From Sulfurifustis variabilis (GTDB taxonomy: Bacteria > Pseudomonadota > Gammaproteobacteria > Acidiferrobacterales > Sulfurifustaceae), in the NCBI RefSeq assembly GCF_002355415.1, contig NZ_AP014936.1:1178001-1242000 (forward strand): DNA of 64,000 nt, written 5' to 3'. Below are positions 33,946-40,034 of the stretch, piece by piece. The translations under genes were made by a program, and so were the position numbers. The notes below the pieces were generated by a model, which did no database searches, had not been told where the DNA came from, and saw nothing but the letters and a program-made list of their open reading frames with translations. The stretch's first letter is position 1. Every line of letters starts with the position of its first letter.

Positions 33946-34040
33946 CGGTCGCGCGGGGAGGGCGCGGCGCCGGGTCGCGAGGCCCGGCGCCGGGGTGCGT
34001 CGCGCGCCCGTCGGCCGGTAGTCCCATTCCCCGTTGGCTG

Positions 34041-34067
34041 TTTAGCGGCCGCTTCTGCTGCTAGGCT
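34041..34067 (+). promoter_or_regulatory. Promoter-like motif TTTAGC-15-TAGGCT (second copy)
   Basis: TTTAGCGGCCGC ... GCTAGGCT is the match to 33081-33107, located 27 bp before the ATG at 34094. Spacing between the two hexamers is again exactly 15 bp. Confidence 0.45.
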
Positions 34068-34093
34068 GGCTGGGCAGGTCCCCGCGGTTACGC

Positions 34094-34615
34094 ATGTCGC
34101 GCTTCTCACTCGTCACGCACTGGCACCTCGACGCGCCGATCGATCGCGTCTGGGACGCGATCTTCCACGCGGAGGAGTGGCCGCGCTGGTGGAAGTACGT
34201 CGAGCGCGTCGACGACATCGCCGCCGGATCGCCGAGCGGCATCGGCGCGATCCGCCGCTTCAAGTGGAAGACGGCGCTGCTCTACACGCTCACCTTCGAC
34301 CTGCGCGCGACCCTCATCGAGCCGCCGTACGCGATCAAGGGCACCGCGAGCGGCGAGGTGGAGGGCGTCGGCGTGTGGCGCCTCACCGCGCGCGACGGCC
34401 TCACCCGCGTGCGCCACGAGTGGGACGTGCGCCCGACCAAGGCCTGGATGACCGCGCTCGCGCCCGTCGCCGCGCCGGCGTTTCGCTGGAACCACGTCCA
34501 CGTCATGCGCGCCGGCGGCCTCGCCCTCGCGCGCCGCCTGGGCGCCCGCCTGTGCCTCGCCGAAACCCGGGGCCGCTCGCCGCACGCCCGCCGGCTCAAG
34601 ACCGAGAAGCGCTAA
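34094..34615 (+). CDS. SRPBCC/polyketide-cyclase-like protein
   Basis: This 173-aa protein is made of one START/SRPBCC domain: THWHLDAPIDRVWDAIFHAEEWPRWWKYVERV near 8-39 and VGVWRLTARDGLTRVRHEWDVRP near 93. It has no membrane segment. Members bind small hydrophobic ligands. It is the second SRPBCC gene in a row; sequence identity to the first is low, but both carry the same promoter-like element. Confidence 0.8.
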   Translation: MSRFSLVTHWHLDAPIDRVWDAIFHAEEWPRWWKYVERVDDIAAGSPSGIGAIRRFKWKTALLYTLTFDLRATLIEPPYAIKGTASGEVEGVGVWRLTARDGLTRVRHEWDVRPTKAWMTALAPVAAPAFRWNHVHVMRAGGLALARRLGARLCLAETRGRSPHARRLKTEKR

Positions 34616-34628
34616 AAATAAAACCGGC

Positions 34629-34658
34629 AATCGCGGGGTCTTTGTGGCGGCCGCGATT
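34629..34658. terminator. Inverted repeat after the SRPBCC gene
   Basis: AATCGCGG and CCGCGATT form an 8-bp perfect stem around 14 bases, just past the stop at 34615 and the A-rich run TAAAAATAAAA. It could end transcription before the dsrC-like gene. There is no clear T-tract behind it. Confidence 0.4.
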
Positions 34659-34723
34659 TAGATCAATTATGTTTCTCTGCACCATTTTGGTTCATCGCAT
34701 CATCAGCAGAAGGAGGTAATAGG

Positions 34724-35065
34724 GTGGCGCTTCAAGTGAACGACAAGGTGCTCGATACCGACGAAGAAGGCTTCCTGCTCGACCCGTCCGAGTGGGACCT
34801 CGACGTCGCGCGGATCATCGCCGAGGGCGAGAACCTCGACATGACCAGCGAGCGCTGGGAGGTGGTCAACTTCGTGCGCGAGCACTTCGACGAGCGCGGG
34901 ACCGTCCCCGAGGCCCGCCACGTCCTCAAGCTCCTCGAGCAGAAGTTCGGCAAGGAAAAGGCCACCCGGAAGTTTCTCCAGGATCTCTTTCCCTACGGCT
35001 ACGGCCAGCAGGCCTGCAAGATCGCCGGCATGCGCAAGCCCCGCAAGCTCATGCTCGACGTGTAA
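34724..35065 (+). CDS. DsrC/TusE-family protein lacking the C-terminal cysteine
   Basis: The 113-aa protein starts at GTG 34724 after AAGGAGGT. It has the DsrC fold with DTDEEGFLLDPSEWDLDVARIIAE, FVREHFDERGTVPEARHVLK and the end segment FPYGYGQQACKIAGMRKP. In DsrC two cysteines in the flexible arm carry sulfur; the one in QQACK is present, but the penultimate one is gone (the tail is RKLMLDV). TusE keeps the penultimate one only. The protein therefore fits neither class and may be a regulatory DsrC-like paralogue. No dsrAB genes are nearby. Confidence 0.85.
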   Translation: MALQVNDKVLDTDEEGFLLDPSEWDLDVARIIAEGENLDMTSERWEVVNFVREHFDERGTVPEARHVLKLLEQKFGKEKATRKFLQDLFPYGYGQQACKIAGMRKPRKLMLDV

Positions 35066-35100
35066 CGCGAATAGCTGAATACCCGATCGCCTTTCACAAC

Positions 35101-35139
35101 CTCTCCCTCCCCCCTCGCGGGGGAGGGATGGGGAGAGGG
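35101..35139. repeat. Palindromic intergenic repeat (CTCTCCC family)
   Basis: CTCTCCCTCCCCCC-tcgc-GGGGGAGGGATGGGGAGAGGG is a unit of the same family, directly downstream of the dsrC-like gene. Confidence 0.7.
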
Positions 35140-35166
35140 CAACTAGTTTGAATCGATTCCCACCAA

Positions 35167-35207
35167 CTCCCCCTCTCCCGCTCGCGGGAGAGGGATGGGG
35201 TGAGGGT
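35167..35207. repeat. Palindromic intergenic repeat (CTCTCCC family)
   Basis: CTCCCCCTCTCCCGC-tc-GCGGGAGAGGGATGGGGTGAGGG is a unit in the same orientation as 35101-35139 and 28 bp after it. Confidence 0.7.
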
Positions 35208-35280
35208 CTTAGTACCATTCCCCGATGCACCGCCGGCCCGTCGGGCCTAGGATGACCGGTGAACTAACAAGGAGGTCGAC

Positions 35281-35514
35281 ATGGCAACCTGCGAAGTCTG
35301 CGGCAACGACTACGACAAGTCCTTTCAGGTCATGATGAGCGGCGCGAACCATACCTTCGACTCGTTCGAGTGCGCGATCCACGCCCTGGCCCCGCGCTGC
35401 GCCCACTGCGGCTGCAAGATCGTCGGCCACGGCGTCGAGAAGAGCGGCACCTTCTACTGCTGCGCGCACTGCGCCGAGCACGAGGGCGTCAAAGGCCTGC
35501 ACGATCGCGTATAA
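35281..35514 (+). CDS. Small cysteine-rich zinc-ribbon/metallothionein-like protein
   Basis: This 77-aa protein has AAGGAGG seven bases before the ATG. Cysteines are arranged CEVC near 4-7, FECAIHAL near 30, CAHCGCKI near 40-46, and YCCAHCAEHE near 59-64, with histidines between. It should bind two zinc ions. Very similar small proteins (MATCEVCGNDYDK start) are widespread in proteobacteria and actinobacteria and are labelled prokaryotic metallothionein or hypothetical. The exact role is unknown. Confidence 0.75.
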   Translation: MATCEVCGNDYDKSFQVMMSGANHTFDSFECAIHALAPRCAHCGCKIVGHGVEKSGTFYCCAHCAEHEGVKGLHDRV

Positions 35515-35560
35515 GGAAAGTGGGGTACGTAAGGGAACAAGTTGAGTAGATTTCCGCCGA

Positions 35561-35600
35561 CCCCCCTCTCCCCCTCGCGGGAGAGGGACGGGGAGAGGGG
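35561..35600. repeat. Palindromic repeat that also supplies the DUF488 ribosome site
   Basis: CCCCCCTCTCCC-cctc-GCGGGAGAGGGACGGGGAGAGGGG ends three bases before ATG 35604. Its last arm, GGGGAGAGGGG, is the only Shine-Dalgarno-like sequence for the next gene. Confidence 0.7.
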
Positions 35601-35603
35601 TAG

Positions 35604-36149
35604 ATGATCGTCTGGACCATCGGCCACTCCACCCGAACGGCCGACGAGTTCCTCGACATACTCCGCGCCCACGGCATCCGGCGGCTCGTCGACGTCCGGC
35701 GCTTCCCCGGCTCGCGGCGCCACCCGCAGTTCGGCCGCGAGGCCCTGGCCAGCCTGCTGAAGGAGGCGGGGATCGATTACCTCTGGCTCCCCGAGCTCGG
35801 CGGCCGGCGCAACCCCCGTCCCGACTCCCCGAACACCGCCTGGCGGAACAGCTCCTTTCGGGGCTACGCCGACTATATGGAGACGCCGGCCTTCGAGGCC
35901 GCCATGTCCCGGCTGATCGCCGCCGCGCGGGAGCGTCCGACCGCCATCATGTGCGCCGAAGCGCTCTGGTGGCGCTGCCACCGGGCGCTCATAAGCGATT
36001 ACTTAAAAGTAAGAAATTCCGACATCCTGCACATCACCGACGCCAGCCACGCCACCCCGCATCCCTATACCTCCGCCGCCCGGGTCGTGGACGGCCGCCT
36101 GTCCTATGCCGCCGAAGCCCCGGGGCATGACGCGGGCACGCTTCTGTAG
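35604..36149 (+). CDS. DUF488 family protein
   Basis: The 181-aa protein has the DUF488 motifs WTIGHSTRTADEFLDILRAHGIRRLVDVRRFP (residues 4-35), YLWLPELGG near 54, FRGYADYM near 86, and the closing ALWWRCHRALISDYL near 122 with the conserved Cys/Trp/Cys-His-Arg. DUF488 proteins are small cytoplasmic proteins often encoded near DNA repair or metal genes; biochemical function is unknown. Its ribosome site comes from the adjacent repeat. Confidence 0.85.
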   Translation: MIVWTIGHSTRTADEFLDILRAHGIRRLVDVRRFPGSRRHPQFGREALASLLKEAGIDYLWLPELGGRRNPRPDSPNTAWRNSSFRGYADYMETPAFEAAMSRLIAAARERPTAIMCAEALWWRCHRALISDYLKVRNSDILHITDASHATPHPYTSAARVVDGRLSYAAEAPGHDAGTLL

Positions 36150-36219
36150 GAGAATCGAAGCCGGGTGCACGCCGGCCAGCCGGCCGGGCAGAACACAAAT
36201 AAGAGCGATAACGCCTGCC

Positions 36220-36975
36220 ATGAACGATTCCGTCGTACGTCTGGAGGACGTGTTCCGGCGCGTTCTCGAAGAAAGCCGCAAGCTCCGCTTCGACCGCAGT
36301 AACCCGCAGCAGGTCTACGCCGCCTGCATGCACGCCGCGATCCTTGCCCAGTTCTCCGCCACCCTCACGCTGTTGAAGGAGGGCAGAAACGACCCGGTCC
36401 CCGGCATACTCCGCGACCTGCTCGAGACCTACGCCGATCTCGTCAACCTCTGTCGCTGTCCCGAGTACGTCGTCCGTCTGCAGACCGCCTACCTCGCGAA
36501 GCAGGGCCGTGTGCTGCGCCTCGCCGAGAAGCTGAGCCTCACGAACCCCGCCGTGCGCCGCCTCGCCGGCGACCTCGCGCTCCGCGAGGCGTACGAAAAG
36601 ACCGCCCACCGCCTTGCCGAGTACGAACGCTTCGGCCTCGGCGTGCTTCCCATCCGCGACCGCTTCGAACGCGCGGGCCTCGCCGCGCTCCACGACTCCG
36701 TCTACGCGACCCTCGCCATCTTCTCCACGCACAACCTCACCGACCTTCCATCCCGTTTCCTCGAAGACAAGGAAGGACACCAGCAGATCGCCGTCTTGAA
36801 GCCCTGGCAAAGCGAACTGCTCGAAGGATTCCTGCACACGCTCGCCGGCGTGATCGTCGACGCGTATCGCCGCGTCACGCGGTTGTCGCCGAAGCCGGAG
36901 GCCGATGGCCTGCATCAGGTGGCGCAGGCGCTGAGGGAGTATGTGAGTGGGATAGGGGGGAGGAAGGCGGCTTAA
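36220..36975 (+). CDS. DUF5677-family protein
   Basis: The protein is about 251 aa, starts at ATG 36220 and is helical throughout. The pattern AACMHAAILAQFSATLTLLKEGR near 30-52, then ILRDLLETYADLVNL near 58 and the long helices to the end match DUF5677, a family seen in accessory regions and sometimes beside toxins or kinases. No catalytic motif is visible. It is the last gene before the AT-richer cassette region, with codon usage still like the core genome. Confidence 0.65.
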   Translation: MNDSVVRLEDVFRRVLEESRKLRFDRSNPQQVYAACMHAAILAQFSATLTLLKEGRNDPVPGILRDLLETYADLVNLCRCPEYVVRLQTAYLAKQGRVLRLAEKLSLTNPAVRRLAGDLALREAYEKTAHRLAEYERFGLGVLPIRDRFERAGLAALHDSVYATLAIFSTHNLTDLPSRFLEDKEGHQQIAVLKPWQSELLEGFLHTLAGVIVDAYRRVTRLSPKPEADGLHQVAQALREYVSGIGGRKAA

Positions 36976-37133
36976 GAAACCGTGGAACAGCGATCGCCAG
37001 AGTAGCGCGCAGCCTATCCTGTTCCCCCTTGAACGAAGGAAGCGGACCCAAGCCGTTGTATGCTTGAAGGGATCACCCAAATGCTACCCGGCCGTACGCA
37101 ATGTTTTGCCGCATTTAGGCGGCCTATATCTAG
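36976..37133. other. Left boundary of the integron cassette region
   Basis: Composition shifts here from GC-rich to mixed. The last bases read TTTAGGCGGCCTATATCTA followed by the core GTTGGAC (37133-37139). No integrase gene and no recognisable attI with integrase-binding repeats is present in the window. The bases TTTAGG ... CCTAAA around the core are an imperfect palindrome. Confidence 0.5.
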
Positions 37134-37158
37134 TTGGACCTAAACACAGGGAACCAGT

Positions 37159-37608
37159 ATGCGAGTTTTAGGGCTCCACTTGCTAACAGGACAGCTACGC
37201 TTCAGCGTGCTTGAGGGAACAAAAACCCAACCATTATTGAAGGACAAGGGACGGCTTGTAACGACCGATCCAGAAGATGTTCCAGCTTTGATGGACTGGT
37301 ATGACAGCCAGTTCCGCCAGCTGATTAATAGTCACAACCCGGACAAGCTGTCATATCGCCTGACACTCGATCCCAAGAAGGATCAGCTCTTTTGTTCAGA
37401 GTTCCCGCTGGGTATCTTGAATCTCATTGCCCACCAGAAGTCATTGCCGATAAGTAATTACACGTCCAGATCGTTCACCCCCTCACGACTGGGTCTCCCC
37501 AAAAACGCGGATATCTACGCCCACTGCGATTCAGTTTTTGGTGAACATCCACCTTACTGGGATAAGAATCAGAAGAACTCACTCTTGGTCGCTTGGTTCG
37601 AGCTTTGA
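37159..37608 (+). CDS. Cassette 1, first gene: unknown 149-aa protein
   Basis: This soluble protein starts MRVLGLHLLTGQLRFSVLEG, which suggests a beta-hairpin like that of RNase H/RuvC-fold proteins. It ends near FGEHPPYWDKNQKNSLLVAWFEL. Length and start resemble DUF3010, but I cannot confirm this. It has no signal peptide or membrane helix. Three bases separate its stop from the kinase ATG, so the two are a unit inside one cassette. If it has an RNase H fold, it could be a nuclease, with the kinase as sensor or regulator; this is inference. The start is ATG 37159 after CAGGGAACC. Confidence 0.7.
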   Translation: MRVLGLHLLTGQLRFSVLEGTKTQPLLKDKGRLVTTDPEDVPALMDWYDSQFRQLINSHNPDKLSYRLTLDPKKDQLFCSEFPLGILNLIAHQKSLPISNYTSRSFTPSRLGLPKNADIYAHCDSVFGEHPPYWDKNQKNSLLVAWFEL

Positions 37609-37611
37609 TCT

Positions 37612-38625
37612 ATGACGCACCCGACCTCAATCGACAAATATCAGATCATCAAGCCTCTCGGCAGCGGACATTTCGGTCAGGTCTACCACGCATTTGATCG
37701 GGCGCTCAAGGCAGAAAAGGCAATCAAGGTACTCAAAACCACAGATCCCAACACCTTTCTTGAAAGTCTTAAAGAGGCGCAGATTCTTAATCGATGCAAT
37801 CACAAACATATTGTTGCAATCAACGAGGCAAATATTTTTCGAGTCGACAAAGAGCTAAGAGTGGTTCTCGACCTTGAGTATGTACCAGAAGGCTCTCTGG
37901 AGGCGGCGTTGGAGACTCGTTGGCTTTCGATACGCGACGCCATTTCTTATCTTCGCGGAGCACTTGTCGGGCTTGAGCACGCCCATTCCGAAGGCTTCCT
38001 TCATCGTGATATTAAGCCTGGGAATATCCTGCTTGCGCCAAATACACCAAAGCTGTCGGATTTCGGTCTCGCAACGCAGCCCGGTCCCGCGGCATATGGC
38101 TCTGCTCAGGGGTATACCACGCACTTGCCTCCCGAGTTTTTCACTGACCGAACCACATCACAACTCACCGACATTTTCGCCGCCGGCATCACGCTCTTTC
38201 GAGCGGTCTCTAATATTGCGGACTGGCGCGCAGTGCTATCAGCGATACCAAATAGTCGGCGCCATGTAGAGCGTGGCACACTAATTCAGAGCATTGGTTT
38301 TGAGTCTTACATTCCGTCAGCTGTTCAGCGAATTATCCGAAAGGCGTGTTCACCGAATCCAGACAACCGGTACCAAACTGCCAGCGCATTTCGACAGCAA
38401 CTCGATCGGCTGCGGTTTGCTATTGATTGGGTGCGGAACAATGACTTGGAATGGATAGGCGCCATCGGTAGTGATGCCTTTGAAGCAAGTGTTGATGATT
38501 CTAAGAATCTGCTTACCGTAAAAAGGAACGGGCGCCGAGTTACTGAGCAATGTAGATCATTTCCGACACTCTCTGAGGCGTTGAAGGCGTTGCATGAGTA
38601 TGTTGCAGAAACCACACTCAGCTAG
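37612..38625 (+). CDS. Cassette 1, second gene: Hanks-type Ser/Thr protein kinase
   Basis: The 337-aa kinase has the glycine loop IKPLGSGHFGQVYHAFD at 14-30, the lysine AIKVLK at 37-42, catalytic loop LHRDIKPGNILLA near 122-134 and LSDFGLA near 140. The substrate loop GYTTHLPPEFF and DIFAAGITLF (helix F) follow. About 75 C-terminal residues after the kinase core are unrelated to PASTA or membrane domains (DWVRNNDLEWIGAIGSDAF ... HEYVAETTLS), so it is a soluble single-domain kinase with an extra tail. Such short kinases in accessory DNA are often anti-phage. The stop touches the attC site. Confidence 0.9.
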   Translation: MTHPTSIDKYQIIKPLGSGHFGQVYHAFDRALKAEKAIKVLKTTDPNTFLESLKEAQILNRCNHKHIVAINEANIFRVDKELRVVLDLEYVPEGSLEAALETRWLSIRDAISYLRGALVGLEHAHSEGFLHRDIKPGNILLAPNTPKLSDFGLATQPGPAAYGSAQGYTTHLPPEFFTDRTTSQLTDIFAAGITLFRAVSNIADWRAVLSAIPNSRRHVERGTLIQSIGFESYIPSAVQRIIRKACSPNPDNRYQTASAFRQQLDRLRFAIDWVRNNDLEWIGAIGSDAFEASVDDSKNLLTVKRNGRRVTEQCRSFPTLSEALKALHEYVAETTLS

Positions 38626-38692
38626 GTCCAACAACGGGTTCCAGTCGACGTCGGCGCTAACGCGCCGCCGCGCCTGAACCCGAGCGTTAGGC
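38626..38692 (+). other. attC recombination site of cassette 1
   Basis: R'' GTCCAAC (38626-38632), L'' CGGGTTC (38635-38641), L' GAACCCG (38676-38682) and R' GTTAGGC (38686-38692). Both outer and inner arms are complementary, and the centre holds GGCGC-taac-GCGCC. The R'' arm complements the core GTTGGAC that opens the cassette at 37133. Recombination is expected between G38686 and T38687. Confidence 0.85.
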
Positions 38693-38701
38693 TAAAACAA
38701 A

Positions 38702-39010
38702 ATGGCGCAGAAGGACGGCGGTGGCACTATTGCAGTGATCGTCGGGGTGGCGCTGGCAGCTGTCCTGCTCAAGACATGCCAGGACGACCCCGCAATGCGG
38801 GGGCACGTGATACGTGCGGCAAGAAGCGGCATGAATAGCTTCGCAGGACTTGTCGGCGTGATTCTGGTCCTGTTTGGTGGTGGTGGCGCTATTTTGCTAT
38901 TGAAAGAGGCGATTAGCGGTGGGAGTCCTTTTGATGAATGGGCTTGGCGTTTTGCCATAGCTGTAGGGGTTGGTCTCTTTGGTCTCTGGGTCATCAGTCA
39001 TGTTTCATAA
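38702..39010 (+). CDS. Cassette 2, first gene: small membrane protein
   Basis: The 102-aa protein starts 10 bases after the attC core, as is typical for cassette genes. It has two to three membrane helices: 9-27 (TIAVIVGVALAAVLLKTC), 45-67 (SFAGLVGVILVLFGGGGAILLLK) and 79-100. The short loop is positively charged. No family is recognised. Small membrane proteins are common in toxin or abortive-infection modules; here that is only a possibility. Confidence 0.65.
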   Translation: MAQKDGGGTIAVIVGVALAAVLLKTCQDDPAMRGHVIRAARSGMNSFAGLVGVILVLFGGGGAILLLKEAISGGSPFDEWAWRFAIAVGVGLFGLWVISHVS

Positions 39011-39039
39011 TACCGGGCACGAAATGCGGGAGGTACAGT

Positions 39040-39243
39040 GTGAGCCAAGTTACGAAAGTCACAACGCCTCGTCAGGCTAAGAAGATGCTAAAAGCGATCT
39101 CACAACGCCTCCTTCTAGGACCTTCTGAGCAGATAGAGGCTCTTCGACAACACTGCCTTCGAATTATTGAGCAACGAGCGGAGCCGACACCACCGATCGA
39201 GATCAAAGAACAGGTAGAAGAAACGCGCAAGTCGAAATCCTAA
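39040..39243 (+). CDS. Cassette 2, second gene: small helical protein
   Basis: The 67-aa protein starts at GTG 39040, preceded by GGGAGG. It begins with SQVTKVTTPRQAKKMLKAIS and ends in a charged tail, EQVEETRKSKS. It is basic and helical with no membrane segment. It lies between the membrane protein and the 148-aa protein with small gaps, so the three probably form one cassette operon. Function unknown. Confidence 0.55.
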   Translation: MSQVTKVTTPRQAKKMLKAISQRLLLGPSEQIEALRQHCLRIIEQRAEPTPPIEIKEQVEETRKSKS

Positions 39244-39269
39244 CCTTGGGACGCGAGAGAGATCGGTTA

Positions 39270-39716
39270 ATGGCGACTTCGCAAAACAATGCAGTCGAGC
39301 AGTTGTACCAACACAACATTGAGCTATACACCGTCATGGCCAGAGCGCAGGGTGTGCCGCGGGAAGCGAAAGACTGGATTTTCGGGAACGCCATGGCGAA
39401 CACGCTGTTCGACATCAATCAAAAGATAAAACCAGTGGGTTTGTTTGGCACACTTGCGGGCAAGGTCACAGACTTGAAGGAACAGTTCCTAATCGAGGTC
39501 GTTCCATTCGCCCACATGCCCGATGCCGTTCGGGACAAAGTCTTCGTGGATTACTGTCGGTGGTCCCGATTTGATGACTCGAGCGTGGATATCAGCTTCT
39601 TAGCTAGCGCCATAGACAGTGTTCTGGCGGAAATGGATCCACGACATATGAGTTCTCTGGTTGCAGATGCCGAGAGGTACAACTTTAAGTGGCTTGAGAT
39701 ATCGGCGGCAGGATAG
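39270..39716 (+). CDS. Cassette 2, third gene: unknown 148-aa protein
   Basis: The 148-aa soluble protein starts at ATG 39270 and is mostly helical: AVEQLYQHNIELYTVMARAQGVP near the start, DYCRWSRFDDSSVDISFLAS near 105. No known domain is recognised. Its stop lies three bases before the attC site of the cassette, so it is the last gene of the set. An upstream in-frame TTG at 39246 is less likely. Confidence 0.65.
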   Translation: MATSQNNAVEQLYQHNIELYTVMARAQGVPREAKDWIFGNAMANTLFDINQKIKPVGLFGTLAGKVTDLKEQFLIEVVPFAHMPDAVRDKVFVDYCRWSRFDDSSVDISFLASAIDSVLAEMDPRHMSSLVADAERYNFKWLEISAAG

Positions 39717-39719
39717 GCC

Positions 39720-39776
39720 GCCTAACTTTGTCTTTCAGCGGACGGGCGTCGCCCGCCGCTGAAGACGGCGTTATGC
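39720..39776 (+). other. attC recombination site of cassette 2
   Basis: R'' GCCTAAC (39720-39726) and R' GTTATGC (39770-39776), with inner arms GTCTTTCAGCGG and CCGCTGAAGAC that pair except for one extra T, the extrahelical base typical of attC. R'' is the exact complement of the core GTTAGGC that opens the cassette at 38686. Confidence 0.85.
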
Positions 39777-39791
39777 GGCAGGGAGATAGTT

Positions 39792-40034
39792 TTGGCCATA
39801 TCTGAGAAATTGTGTTGGGAAGTGCTAAGGATGGCCGAAGGCCAGTCCGTATCGAGCGTGTGGCTCAAGGGCGAGCATTCGAAAGAACCTCCACTCCAGA
39901 ACGCAGTCCCTCTTTTTGAGCTTGAGCGTCAGCTTGTGCTCCGGTACTCGAAGAACCAAATTGAAGACAGTCTCTATTTTCTGGAAAAACGCGGCTACCT
40001 TATACGGCACGAGAGACTGCAAGGGTCAGGTTGA
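39792..40034 (+). CDS. Cassette 3 gene, 3' end replaced by an IS
   Basis: This small protein has 80 aa as it stands. It starts MAISEKLCWEVLRMAEGQSVSSVW and looks like a winged-helix protein (VLRYSKNQIEDSLYFLEKRGYLIRHE). The stop codon TGA is the first three bases of the IS end. Removing the IS and one copy of the 3-bp duplication would continue the frame for about 11 codons (LAFCLQPAANG) before a natural stop. It therefore lost only its extreme end and may still work. Function unknown; possibly a small DNA-binding regulator. The start may be TTG or ATG at 39792. Confidence 0.6.
   Translation: MAISEKLCWEVLRMAEGQSVSSVWLKGEHSKEPPLQNAVPLFELERQLVLRYSKNQIEDSLYFLEKRGYLIRHERLQGSG

Noticed and set aside
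36106-36219. Upstream extension of the DUF5677 gene
   Set aside because: The extension overlaps the DUF488 gene end and has unlike composition; ATG 36220 begins the family-like part.
36976-37140. attI site or an integron integrase at the left edge of the array
   Set aside because: No tyrosine recombinase frame exists in the window and no attI-like direct repeats are seen next to the core GTTGGAC.
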